NCBI GenBank assembly: GCA_965218775.1
Contig: CBDCLS010000006.1
Coordinates: forward strand, 2,604,001 to 2,668,000
Source: CAUZIZ01 sp965218775
GTDB taxonomy: Bacteria > Acidobacteriota > UBA6911 > RPQK01 > JAJDTT01
Reading direction: 5' to 3'
DNA: 64,000 bases
The position numbers and the translations under genes were made by a program. Positions 1 to 8,280 of the stretch are shown in pieces (within the stretch, counting starts at the first letter, position 1; every line of letters starts with the position of its first letter). The notes below the pieces were generated by a model that made no database searches, had not been told where the DNA came from, and saw nothing but the letters and a program-made list of their open reading frames with translations.

Positions 1-29
1 TGAAGCTTGTCGACCTCCTGGAGTTTTAG
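1..29 (+). CDS. Possible 3' tail of a truncated upstream gene
   Basis: An open frame from base 3 encodes K-L-V-D-L-L-E-F and then TAG at 27-29. It could be the last codons of a gene starting before the window. Eight residues are too few to identify anything, so this is only a possibility. Confidence 0.2.
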
Positions 30-361
30 TTCATTCACCTCGACGGCTGACCTCTCTCCGAAAGTGGGCTCTCCGATGGATGTTGTCTTTGGCCAAAGGT
101 CTCGTTGGTTCCGGTAGGGATGGGAACGTCAACACTCCGAATGTTAACCGATTGCAGGCGGGTGTGAACACCTTCCAGCCGGGTGGCGACCCAGAGGCAG
201 AGGCTTATCTTCCGTTTCCGGTTCTCATCCCCGAAGCTCTCCGGCGACAATCGAAATTGAGATCTGTCACCCCACCCCTACCGATGTACTACCGGCTCTC
301 TCGGGTGTAGAATCCTGGATCAAATATCGTTGCCTTGAAAGCATAGACGGAGGAGGCTCAA
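30..361. other. Intergenic region, no gene supported
   Basis: Two overlapping open frames of about 70-76 codons lie here on opposite strands, but neither has a ribosome binding site or a recognisable motif. The stretch next to 350-361 carries the ribosome binding site (GGAGG) of the DUF47 gene. I see no repeat or RNA gene. Confidence 0.4.
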
Positions 362-1039
362 ATGTGGACTCGCAGTCCGGTCCAAGGTATTTTTGGCCGC
401 TCGCCATTCAAACCTATTCAGGAGCACATGAAAGTGGTTGACGCTTGTGCCAGCGAGGCTCCGGCGCTGCTTGAGGCTCTGGCAGCAGGAGACAAACGCC
501 GACTCCTGGAGGCCAAGGAGAGGATCTTCGATCTCGAACACGAAGCCGACAAGGTGAAGAATGAAATCCGAGCCCACCTTCCCAAGAGCTTGTTCATGCC
601 CGTCGACCGGCGTGATCTGCTGGATCTCCTCAACGCCCAGGATTCCATTGCAGACTCGGTCCAGGACGTTGCCGGGCTGCTGATCCTGAAGGAGCTTGAG
701 ATACCGGACTACATGAAAGAGCTACTGCCCGCCTATGCGGCACGGAATGTAGATGCGGCACATCAGTGCAAGCGTGCCATCGATCAGCTCGACGAGCTCC
801 TGGAACTGGGCTTCAAGGGGCGGCAAGTGGATCGCGTCGAAGAGATCTTGGAGGAGCTCTCCCGTATCGAATCGGAAACGGATGGGCAGGAGATCGAGCT
901 GAACAGAGCGCTGGTCAGTGATGAGGGACTGAAGCCTGGAGACCTCTTCATCTGGTGGGAATTGGTCTGGAGACTGGGTGACGTTGCCGATTACTCGCAG
1001 GATGTGGGAGACCGTCTCCGACTCCTGATGGCTCGCTAG
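362..1039 (+). CDS. DUF47 family PhoU-like phosphate transport regulator
   Basis: A 225-residue, all-helical, charged protein of the DUF47 (PhoU-like, TIGR00153) family. In other bacteria such proteins are encoded beside PiT permeases and are thought to modulate low-affinity phosphate uptake. The sequence runs as long amphipathic helices rich in Glu, Asp and Lys (for example ERIFDLEHEADKVKNEI), with the family-typical HEADKVKNE stretch near residue 60 and DRRDLLDLLNAQDSIADS near residue 82. The ATG is preceded by GGAGG at about 8 nt. It ends 9 nt before the PiT permease start, so the two are almost certainly co-transcribed. The length is normal for the family. No oddity is seen. Confidence 0.9.
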   Translation: MWTRSPVQGIFGRSPFKPIQEHMKVVDACASEAPALLEALAAGDKRRLLEAKERIFDLEHEADKVKNEIRAHLPKSLFMPVDRRDLLDLLNAQDSIADSVQDVAGLLILKELEIPDYMKELLPAYAARNVDAAHQCKRAIDQLDELLELGFKGRQVDRVEEILEELSRIESETDGQEIELNRALVSDEGLKPGDLFIWWELVWRLGDVADYSQDVGDRLRLLMAR

Positions 1040-1048
1040 GAGGTTTGG

Positions 1049-2299
1049 ATGGAGTCAGGTTTTACGTTTCTCCTTCTCGCTATTGGCTTCGCGCTGTTCA
1101 TGACCTGGGGAGTGGGTGCCAACGATGTGGCCAATGCCATGGGCACCTCCGTCGGCTCAGGGGCACTCACCATCAAGAAGGCAATTCTGATCGCTGGTAT
1201 TTTCGAGTTCGCCGGTGCTGTCCTGGCGGGTGGCCACGTCACCAGCACCATCCGGAAGGGGATCATCAATGCCGAGTTCGTCCCATCACCGGAGATTATG
1301 GTCTTCGGCATGCTCTCAGCCCTTCTGGCAGCTGGAACCTGGTTGCTGATAGCCAGCTACTTCGGCTGGCCCGTATCGACGACTCACACCATTGTGGGTG
1401 CTCTTATCGGCTTCGGCATGGTGGGTATCGGTATGCAGGCAGTGGCGTGGCCCAAGGTAGCCGGCATCGTGGCCAGCTGGATCATCTCTCCCATGTTGGG
1501 GGCGGTGATCGCCTTTCTGCTGACCTTGAGCCTGCGTCGATTCATACTCAACACGGAGAAACCCCTCGTCAATGCCCGCCGCTATGGGCCCTACTATGTC
1601 TTTGTCATGGGCGTGCTGATCGCCTTGATCACCCTTTTCAAGGGGCTCAAGCATCTCAAGCTGGATCTGACAGGTTGGCAGAGTTTCCTGGTCGCTTTGA
1701 TCGTCGGGGTCCTCATCGCCGTCGTCGGCCGGGTCCTGATTTCGAGAGTCCGGGTGGATCCAGAAGCCGACAGGGACTTCCAGTTTGCCACTGTCGAGAG
1801 GGTCTTCGCCCCTCTCTGCGTCTTCACTGCCTGCTCCATGGCCTTTGCCCACGGATCGAACGACGTGGCCAACGGCATCGGCCCTCTGGCAGCTGTCGTA
1901 AGCATCGTCCAAGCCGGTCAGGTCGGTCAGGAATCAGCTTTGCCCCTTTGGATTCTGGTTCTGGGTGGCATGGGCATCGTAGTAGGTCTGGCCACTTTGG
2001 GTTACCGGGTAATGAAAACGATCGGAACCCGGATCACGGAGTTGACACCCAGCAGAGGTTTCTGTGCCGAGTTGGCTGCCGCCACGACAGTGGTCGTGGC
2101 TTCCAGGCTAGGCCTGCCGGTGTCCACCACGCACATCATCGTAGGGGCGGTACTCGGCGTTGGCCTGGCCAGGGGAATTGCGGCCATCGATCTGAGGGTG
2201 ATTCTCGGAATTGTGACCTCCTGGGTGGTCACGCTACCCATCGGTGCTGGCCTGGCGGCCTTTTTCTTTTTCTTCTTCAAAGGGGTCTTTGCGGGTTGA
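1049..2299 (+). CDS. PiT family inorganic phosphate permease
   Basis: A 416-residue polytopic membrane protein of the PiT (PitA/Pho4) family, which imports phosphate (usually metal phosphate) with protons or sodium. Both internally duplicated signature motifs are present: GANDVANAMGTSVGSG near residue 23 and AHGSNDVANGIGPLA near residue 266. The repeated segments GWPVSTTHTIVGALIG and GLPVSTTHIIVGAVLG, which line the substrate path in this family, are also present. About ten hydrophobic segments are visible. AGGAGGT sits just before the ATG. It follows the DUF47 gene by 9 nt. A longer open frame in another register covers the same DNA but is Arg/His/Ser-rich and is a shadow. Confidence 0.93.
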   Translation: MESGFTFLLLAIGFALFMTWGVGANDVANAMGTSVGSGALTIKKAILIAGIFEFAGAVLAGGHVTSTIRKGIINAEFVPSPEIMVFGMLSALLAAGTWLLIASYFGWPVSTTHTIVGALIGFGMVGIGMQAVAWPKVAGIVASWIISPMLGAVIAFLLTLSLRRFILNTEKPLVNARRYGPYYVFVMGVLIALITLFKGLKHLKLDLTGWQSFLVALIVGVLIAVVGRVLISRVRVDPEADRDFQFATVERVFAPLCVFTACSMAFAHGSNDVANGIGPLAAVVSIVQAGQVGQESALPLWILVLGGMGIVVGLATLGYRVMKTIGTRITELTPSRGFCAELAAATTVVVASRLGLPVSTTHIIVGAVLGVGLARGIAAIDLRVILGIVTSWVVTLPIGAGLAAFFFFFFKGVFAG

Positions 2300-2384
2300 A
2301 GAAAACGGTCGACTCAATGGATGATCGGTTTTGGCGTCAACTTCTGGAGTGATGGCGCCCTGAAGGCATACGAAGGAGGTGAAT

Positions 2385-2592
2385 CCTGAAGGGATTCCGT
2401 ATTTCAGCCCAGGGTTTCCGAACCCTGGGTCAACGGCATCGCCCCTGGATTCCAACCCTGAATGGGTTGCGTACAGAGGGGCAACAACCGGGTCAGGACA
2501 CAACCCTTACAGGGTGGATTATGAAGGGGTTGACTCTCTTACCCAGGGTTGGGAAACCCTGGGCTGGAATACGCAATCCCGTTGGAATTGAC
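2385..2592. repeat. Large palindromic repeat element with nested CCCAGGGTT hairpins
   Basis: The two ends are inverted copies: GGGATTCCGTATTTCAGCCC at 2391-2410 matches the reverse complement of 2560-2580, with few mismatches. Each arm also contains its own hairpin, AGGGTTTCCGAACCCT at 2411-2426 and AGGGTTGGGAAACCCT at 2544-2559. The middle holds weaker AACCCTGAATGGGTTGCG-type repeats. It lies just after the PiT gene. Open frames through it are low-complexity by-products. I do not see a transposase. It resembles dispersed palindromes of planctomycete- and acidobacterium-type genomes. Confidence 0.75.
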
Positions 2593-2718
2593 CTCGCTTG
2601 GTGTTGATCAAACCCATTTCCCCTCCCTCGATCCCAAAGTCGATCCGATCCCACACGAGAGGGAAGACAGCGGACCGGCGACAACAAGATGGTGAGGCTA
2701 GCCCGAGCAACGATGCCC

Positions 2719-3424
2719 TCACCGCCAGTAGGCCCTGATCCCGTAGAGCACTACCGCCACCGAGACGGCGCCGCAAACCAGGCCCCAGAACCAGTAGGGT
2801 AAGACCAGCGCCGCTTCGATCTGGCCAACGTCGGACGGCATGGTGCCGCTCGCGGTTTCAGCGGTCGGCGTGAAAAGGTAGTCGCCGCGGGAGAAGACCG
2901 AGAGCGCCAGCTGCACCGCCAGGAGGATCAACACCAGCTGCGCGACCTCCCCCGAGGCCTTGCGGACGGTGAGGAAGCAGGCTCCGAGCACCACAGCGAC
3001 GAAGATGAAGCCGAAGAGGTTGCGCACCACCAGTAGCAGAGCCAGAGCGAGAATCGCTGACAGACCGGTCAGCGCGCCGCGGGCGCCGCGGGTCGTGCGC
3101 CCGACGGCGAAGCCCACGGCCGCAGCCATCGCCGGCCCCAAAAGGCCGCCGGCCGCCACCAGGGCCCGGCTCAAGGCGCCGCCGTCGCCGCTCCACACGG
3201 CGAGCCCTGAGCCGTCGGGCCACATTACGAAGCGGTGGAAGCTGCCGCCGACCAGGAGCGCCGAGACGCCGTGGCCCATTTCGTGGGCCAGGGTTCGACA
3301 GCAGCATCAAGGGATAGGCGACGTAGCGCCCGTAGGGCACTACATAAAGGAGCGCGGTCAGGATCACGCTGGCGAGGAGCACGAGGCGCGCCATTTCGGT
3401 CGGCTTCAGGCGGGCTGTCTTCAT
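2719..3424 (-). pseudogene. M50-type membrane metalloprotease, frameshifted at the HEMGH motif
   Basis: Two minus-strand frames join into one gene. The first (from ATG at 3424) encodes a start ending in YVAYPLMLLS. The second continues T-L-A-H-E-M-G-H-G-V-S-A, which contains the HExxH zinc-protease motif, followed by several hydrophobic segments to R-A-Y-W-R at 2719. The frame change maps to the TT at 3294-3295: dropping one T restores one product of about 234 residues. The family is membrane-embedded M50-like proteases (M50B-like). The stretch is clearly more GC-rich than its neighbours. Its ATG overlaps the stop of an upstream fragment (ATGA), so this is a piece of an operon. Either a real pseudogene or a one-base sequence error. 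Confidence 0.75.
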
Positions 3425-3555
3425 CCGTCAGGCCTTTCTCGGATCGCCGGGGGCCGGAAGGCGTCGATCCGCACACTTCTCCAGCCGTAGGCGGGTTCCG
3501 GCTGCCAGCCGTGGGCGTGCACATTCTCCCGCATATAGCGGTCAATCAGCCAAGT
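3421..3555 (-). pseudogene. C-terminal remnant of an unknown gene upstream of the M50 gene
   Basis: On the minus strand an open frame of about 43 codons ends with TGA at 3421-3423, overlapping the ATG of the M50 gene. It reads like real protein (MRENVHAHGWQPEPAYGW, then RSVRIDAFRPPAIRERPDG), but no start codon with a binding site exists and the frame is closed by a stop near 3580. It shares the high GC of the M50 block. The family is not recognised. It is best read as the tail of a gene whose front was lost at the block edge near 3550. Confidence 0.5.
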
Positions 3556-3590
3556 CCGAGACCGACCCCAGACACAGCTTCCAACCTACC

Positions 3591-3923
3591 TTACCTTACT
3601 TTGAGCAACCGACCCGCTTCTTCGAAAATCTCCAATGCGCGCCGGAACTGGGGATCACGGCGAGCCAACACCGTGTGACTGGCCTCGGTACCATGACTGG
3701 CCAACTTGACCTCGGCTTCGATCAGGCCCCCGCAGGCCGCGGGCAGAAGCTGGTCGAGATCGACGCGCTCGACATAAGCACGGCATGCCAGGCGGGCAAC
3801 CTCCCCAAGGTTTTCAAGAAAAGTATCTGGACGATCTGTCTCCTCTGTGGCCAGCATCACTGCCTGGTTTCCACAGCAGAGGGCAGCCAACAGGAAAGGC
3901 AGGATCAGTCGTCGGTGGGGCAT
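3591..3923 (-). CDS. Small secreted protein of unknown function
   Basis: A 110-residue product starting MPHRRLILPFLLAALCCG, a clear signal peptide. The mature part is helical and acidic, with two or three Cys (for example RLACRAYVERVDLDQLLPA). I chose the ATG at 3923 because the signal peptide begins there and AGGA lies just upstream; the open frame continues further upstream but that part has no protein-like composition. It is divergent from the membrane-protein gene at 4071. The family is not recognised. Confidence 0.55.
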   Translation of the reverse strand: MPHRRLILPFLLAALCCGNQAVMLATEETDRPDTFLENLGEVARLACRAYVERVDLDQLLPAACGGLIEAEVKLASHGTEASHTVLARRDPQFRRALEIFEEAGRLLKVR

Positions 3924-4070
3924 CGGTCCTGGGAGATAGTAGTTGGCTCCGGACCCAGGTGTCAACGACGGTACAAGGGGCCTGGTCTGGCCGGACATTC
4001 GGGCGCGGGTCGTGGGGCTGTGGGCATCAAGTTTCGGGACGCCATTGGCGCATGCTAGAATTGGACGGTT

Positions 4071-5270
4071 ATGGGCCAGGGAGGAGGAGTTTCGCCAGAG
4101 GCTCCCAGCGTCACCCGTGCGCGATTCGGCATCGAGCGGGCGATCTTCCCCAATGCCTGCGTCTTTCTGGTTCTGCTCTTTGCGGCTGCACTGCGATGGT
4201 TTCATCCGGACTTCTTCTATCTGAGCGTTCAGGAAGATCAGTATTTGGAGTGGGCGACTTTCTGGGCCTTCTTGCTGGCCACGGCTATTGCCCTACTGGC
4301 TGCTGCTCGGAGCTACGGCCAAATCCAGAGGCTACCCTGGTTTCTGGCGGGAGTAGGACTCTTCTGTTTTTTCGTGGCCATGGAGGAGATTTCTTGGGGT
4401 CAGCGCGTACTGGGTTACCGCCCGCCCGTGTACTTCCTCGAGCACAACTTTCAGCAGGAATTCAACTTCCACAACGTCACTAGTACCGGGTTTCGGATAA
4501 GAGTGCTGAGCACGACGATCCTTGGATACGGCGTCATCCTGCCGCTGGTAGCATGCCTCCCTCCACTGGGTCGCCTTTTCAGGCGAATCGGATTGGTGGC
4601 TCCACCCGTGAGTCTCTTTCCCGCTTTTCTGGCGACTTATGTTCTCTACAAGTCGTATCCCTGGAAGTATTCTGGAGAGATTGTCGAACTGATGCTGGGT
4701 TTCGGCTTTCTCTTTGCCGTTTTCGAAACCCTGCCGAGAGGCAGTACGAAACCGGCTCCCACTGAAGTCACCCAAAGCTTGGGCCCTTTGCTGCAGCAGC
4801 TGGCGCTTGCACTGGCCGTGATGGTCTTGGGAGTCGGCACCGCAACCTTGACTCAGAGGCAGGCGACGGTTCGCCCAGAAGCACTGACTACGGCCCAAAC
4901 CGAACTGGAGGCCCTCAAGCAAGACCTGCTGCAGCTCTTGAATGCGCGGGGCAAAGTGTCGAAGTGCGGCTTCCACAGGCGACTCTACACCTATGTCAAG
5001 AGAAGCGTCAAAAAAAACCGGCGAGATTACCTCTACCAGGGCACTTTCGCCAGCCTGACCCGCCAGGGCCTCCCTGAAGAAAGGGCCGAGTTTTTTCTCG
5101 ATCCCTGGAATTCACCCTACTGGGTCCGCCAAAGATGTTCGCGAAAACGAGGGCGAGAGCGAATTGTCGTCTACTCCTTTGGACCCAACCGGCGGCGTGA
5201 GTCGACCTCCTGGAAGGATTTGGGCGACGACCTGACAGCGGTTGTTCGTGATTCTCGAGCCACTCCTTAG
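4071..5270 (+). CDS. Polytopic membrane protein with EEISWGQR motif and pseudopilin-like C-terminal domain
   Basis: A 399-residue protein. The first ~260 residues hold about seven hydrophobic segments and a conserved-looking patch: FFVAMEEISWGQRVLGYRPP near residues 103-122, followed by NFQQEFNFHN near 127-136. I recall this pairing from uncharacterised bacterial and archaeal membrane proteins, but know no function. After a last membrane helix (about 245-260) comes a soluble region of about 120 residues. It ends in a pattern like the C-terminus of type II secretion pseudopilins (GspG): LDPWNSPYWV, then IVVYSFGPNRR, then DLGDDL, matching DPWG-PY / YSxGxDG / DD. The combination is inferred to be a fusion. 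Start: the ATG at 4071 has only a weak binding site (GGxxxG). Confidence 0.7.
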   Translation: MGQGGGVSPEAPSVTRARFGIERAIFPNACVFLVLLFAAALRWFHPDFFYLSVQEDQYLEWATFWAFLLATAIALLAAARSYGQIQRLPWFLAGVGLFCFFVAMEEISWGQRVLGYRPPVYFLEHNFQQEFNFHNVTSTGFRIRVLSTTILGYGVILPLVACLPPLGRLFRRIGLVAPPVSLFPAFLATYVLYKSYPWKYSGEIVELMLGFGFLFAVFETLPRGSTKPAPTEVTQSLGPLLQQLALALAVMVLGVGTATLTQRQATVRPEALTTAQTELEALKQDLLQLLNARGKVSKCGFHRRLYTYVKRSVKKNRRDYLYQGTFASLTRQGLPEERAEFFLDPWNSPYWVRQRCSRKRGRERIVVYSFGPNRRRESTSWKDLGDDLTAVVRDSRATP

Positions 5271-5296
5271 TGGTCCCCCAGCGGTGCTGCCCTATT

Positions 5297-5390
5297 TCGA
5301 GAACGAAACTTCGGGCCCGGCGTAGCGGTGGCCTCCAGGCCGCCGTCCGAGCCAAAGGCTCAGAAGAATAAGACTTCGCCTGAAGGACCA
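5297..5390 (+). repeat. Dispersed palindromic repeat family A, copy 1
   Basis: Shares its core (GTAGCGGTGGCCTCCAGGCC, then an AGCCAAAGGCTC hairpin, then AAGAATAAGACTTCG) with copies near 13217, 20253, 34731 and 53291. This copy is degenerate at its right end (CCTGAAGGACCA in place of GGCCTGGAGGCCAAAGCTAC). It sits directly at the truncated 5' side of a BNR-repeat gene fragment. Confidence 0.85.
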
Positions 5391-5391
5391 A

Positions 5392-5895
5392 GACCCAGCG
5401 GAGGAGGAGGAGAAGGCAGCTGGAGTACCGCCGGGCACCGCCTGGCCCTGGAAGGGGGCTCTGCTGCTGGAGTCGATCGACGGAGGCCGCTCCTTTCGCG
5501 AGGTGCCCGACAGCAATCTGGGTTATTACAGCCACCGGGCGACGATCCTGTGGACCCACAGTGACACCGTCGTTGTGGCCTCCGGAGTGGGCCGAAAGGA
5601 TGGGCGCCGGCTTGCGCGCATCAGTCTGGATGGCGGCCGCAGTTGGGTAGACGGAACCCGAAGCGGAACCCGCCTACTGAATCGGTCGAAAAGGTTCGAA
5701 CTCCTAAGCCCCCCTCCCACTGTTTCCTTCACCGCCCCAATGCTTGAGCGGTCTCCCAACCATTTCCTTACGGTCTATGCCTACTGGGAGGAGGAGTCGC
5801 TGAAGCGATACTACGAGGATTCGAAGACATGGCCGTCTCCTATTCAAGACCGCTTCGATTCGCCCAAAGGTCGCTCAAACACCACAGCATATTGA
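5392..5895 (+). pseudogene. BNR-repeat (sialidase-like) protein, C-terminal fragment
   Basis: The frame from about 5398 carries two Asp-box (BNR) repeats, S-I-D-G-G-R-S-F near 5473 and S-L-D-G-G-R-S-W near 5621, and a sialidase-like C-terminal stretch (NHFLTVYAYWEEESLKRYY). No start codon with a binding site and no signal peptide exist, because the front is replaced by a family A repeat. Such proteins are normally exported six-bladed propellers of 350 residues or more; only about 160 remain. Likely a remnant. The first usable start inside is GTG at 5503. Confidence 0.65.
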
Positions 5896-5961
5896 CGGAC
5901 CACATTTCCCCCTGGAATTCCCTCGATCAGTCAGCCAATGCCTGAATGCTGGAGGGACACT

Positions 5962-6045
5962 CTAGCGATAGTTCTCGATGATGTAAATGTCGCCCTGGTC
6001 CTCGTCGCGGCTGTAGACGACGGCTGAGAGCTGCACGCCAAGCCG
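5962..6045 (-). pseudogene. C-terminal tail of a second sialidase-like gene
   Basis: On the minus strand the 27-codon frame ending in TAG at 5962-5964 reads AVVYSRDEDQGDIYIIENYR. This resembles the last strand of sialidase/BNR propellers (VxxYSRD...DIYIIExY). It is closed upstream by a stop at about 6046-6048. It is too short to be a gene and faces the plus-strand fragment tail to tail, so it looks like debris of a second, opposite gene. Confidence 0.5.
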
Positions 6046-6102
6046 TCACGCCCGTTGCGGTATACTTTGACCGCCTCTAGCGAGAACCGAACGGAGTGAA
6101 CC

Positions 6103-7221
6103 ATGATCTACGACGGTCACGCCTACGCGTTCCCGGATTTACGAATCGACGCTGGGTTTGACGACTCTGAGGAGATGCGGCGCCACCTTCAGCTTGCGAT
6201 AGCAAGTCACTTCCAACCCGTTTGGAGGAAGCGGGATCGGACCAGCGCCGACAACGGCGGCCTGATCGACGGCTCCAAGCCCAGGGGTCTCGGGGCCCTC
6301 AAGGAAGCACACTTTCGGCCGACGTCGTTTGGACGCTTCGAGTGGACCTTCGATGGCGAGGACTACGTCAAGCAGTATATGCCTCCCTTGGTGGCGGATA
6401 TGTCCTTCCTTGCAGATAACCTGGTAGCGGAGATGGATTACGCCGGGGTTGACAGGGCGCTGATCCACCGAACTCCATACTTCGGCAACACCAACGAGTT
6501 CTACGCCGAATGCGTGCACCAGTACCCAAGTCGGCTTCAGGCCCTGGCCTATGTCGAAGAATGGAAAATCCAGACGGAGCCGGACAAGGCCATCTCAAAG
6601 CTGGAGAGTGCGATCAAAGGGTTAGGACTTCACGGGCTACAGCTCTTGCCGGACCATCTCCCGCTGTATGGGCAAACGCAGCCCTGGGACTCTGAAGGGT
6701 TCCACCCGTTCTGGGATGCCTTTGCGAGCCTGGACGTCCCGCTCTTCGTTACGCCGAGCTACGTTAGCCTCGCGTCCGAAGGTGAGTCGTTGGAGGCCTA
6801 CCTCGAAGAGCTCAGGGCTATTCGCAGGTGGATGGACCGGTACCCAGAGACCAAAGTCGTATTGACTCACGGGTTTGCGTGGAGATCGTTCATGCACAGC
6901 GACGGCATCAGCCTTCCCAATGAGGTCTTCACGACAGCGCCGTCGGGCAACCCCAACTTCTACGTTCAACTGCTGTTTGCGATCTTCTTCGGCGGTGTCT
7001 GGGACTACCCGATGCCGCAGATCAGGACCGCCCTTGAACAGGTCGCGGAGAATATTGGAGTCGACCGCCTCATCTGGGGCACGGACATTCCCATGGTGAT
7101 GCGCTTTGTGACGTATCGCCAGAGCCTCGAATCCTTGAGGGTCAACCTCGACTTCCTCACAAAGGACGAGATCGGTCGTATCGTGGGAGGCAATATGGGG
7201 CGATTGATGGGCGTCGGGTGA
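6103..7221 (+). CDS. Amidohydrolase-related (PF04909-type) protein
   Basis: A 372-residue TIM-barrel protein of the amidohydrolase-2 group, which includes decarboxylases and hydrolases of small aromatic or lactone substrates. Seen: start MIYDGHAYAFPDL, a mid-barrel LVVLTHGF-like strand (VVLTHGFAWRSF near residue 250) and the late IWGTDIPM motif near residue 324 with the usual Asp. The first metal motif is H-A-Y rather than the common H-x-H, so metal binding may differ. No signal peptide, so cytoplasmic. It is followed 16 nt later by an Ldh2-type dehydrogenase gene, likely one operon. The exact substrate is unknown. Confidence 0.8.
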   Translation: MIYDGHAYAFPDLRIDAGFDDSEEMRRHLQLAIASHFQPVWRKRDRTSADNGGLIDGSKPRGLGALKEAHFRPTSFGRFEWTFDGEDYVKQYMPPLVADMSFLADNLVAEMDYAGVDRALIHRTPYFGNTNEFYAECVHQYPSRLQALAYVEEWKIQTEPDKAISKLESAIKGLGLHGLQLLPDHLPLYGQTQPWDSEGFHPFWDAFASLDVPLFVTPSYVSLASEGESLEAYLEELRAIRRWMDRYPETKVVLTHGFAWRSFMHSDGISLPNEVFTTAPSGNPNFYVQLLFAIFFGGVWDYPMPQIRTALEQVAENIGVDRLIWGTDIPMVMRFVTYRQSLESLRVNLDFLTKDEIGRIVGGNMGRLMGVG

Positions 7222-7237
7222 AAAAAGGGAGGATCCA

Positions 7238-8279
7238 ATGCCAACCAAAACCGCTGACGATTTACGAAGGGCTGTCGAAAATATCTCCAGGGCCGTGGGG
7301 ACGCCTCCCGAGACCGCCACAGTCCTTGCAGATATTCTTGTTGGCTCGCACCTGGCCGGACACGACTCCCACGGCATCCAACACCTTCCGCGCTACATCA
7401 AGGAGGTGCAGGCAGGCGAAATCGTTCCTGCTGCAAATCCTGAAATAATCGAGCAAACAGCTAGTGCGGCACTCGTAACAGGCAATTGGGGTTGGGGGCA
7501 CCTCACCGCTGACTTCGTGACCCGGATCGGAATCAAGAAGGCCCGGGAGAACAGAGTCGCTTTGGTCAGCGCCGTGGAAGTCAACCACATCGGTCGCCTC
7601 GGCGAATATGTAGAGCAGGCGGCCGCCGAGGGTGTCGTTGCCATACTGCTGGCCGGTGGTTTCGCTCCGGAGGAGCCATCAACCGCCCCTTATGGGGGGA
7701 AGCAAGGCTCTGCTGGCACCCAACCCGATCGCGATAGGTTTCCCGACACATGACAGTCATCCCGTCGTCCTCGACTTCGCTACCACAAAGATTGCAGGCG
7801 GAAAGGTGATGCTGGCCAAGGCAAAAGGGGAGCAGACTCCAAGTGGCTGCCTCATCGACAAAGATGGCAATCCATCCACTAATCCGGACGACTTCTTCGA
7901 AGGGGGCGCCCTACTCCCGTTTGGCGAGCATAAGGGGTTTGGCCTCATGGTAGCGGCTGAGATCCTTGGGCGGATTTTCTCGGGTGCCGATGCGTATTCC
8001 GATACCCACCACGGCGGGGGTTTCCGCCATTCCGGTGTGACTCTGATCGCCTTGGACGAAGGCTCCTTTTCCTCCTCCAGTCAATTCGCTGAGCGTACGA
8101 CCGAACTGGTGCGCCGAATTCAAGCGGTGCCACCGGCAGCGGGATTCACCGAGGTCATGGCGCCGGGTGACTTTGAGCACAGGGCGCGCACCACTCGCCT
8201 CAAACAGGGGATTCAAATTCCCGATTCGACCTGGGCCGAGGTCGTACAGACAGCTGAGTCCCTGGGAGTGAGCGTTTAG
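7238..8279 (+). pseudogene. Malate/L-lactate dehydrogenase family (Ldh2-type), one-base frameshift
   Basis: Two overlapping frames join to one Ldh2/YbiC-type NAD(P)-dependent 2-oxoacid reductase of about 346 residues. The first part has the family start (SHLAGHDSHGIQHLPRY near residues 34-50) and VALVSAVEVNHIGRLGEYVE. The second has APNPIAIGFP, VVLDFATTKIAGGKV and LLPFGEHKGFGLMVAAE, all typical. The break is at the run of six G at 7694-7699: with five G the product reads P-Y-G-G-S-K-A-L-L-A-P-N-P. Start ATG 7238 has GGGAGGA upstream. It lies in an operon with the amidohydrolase before it. Either a sequence error in a homopolymer, a real break, or a slippage switch. Confidence 0.85.
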
Positions 8280-8280
8280 A

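Noticed and set aside
35..310. Two opposite open frames at the start of the window
   Set aside because: No binding site, no motif, they overlap each other; protein-like composition is lacking.
1045..2352. 435-codon open frame overlapping the phosphate permease
   Set aside because: Arg/His/Ser/Gly-rich translation without motifs; the frame beside it encodes an intact PiT permease with both signature motifs.
2379..2591. Small open frame through the palindrome after the permease
   Set aside because: Its translation simply follows the repeated CCCAGGG/AACCCTG units; a by-product of the repeat.
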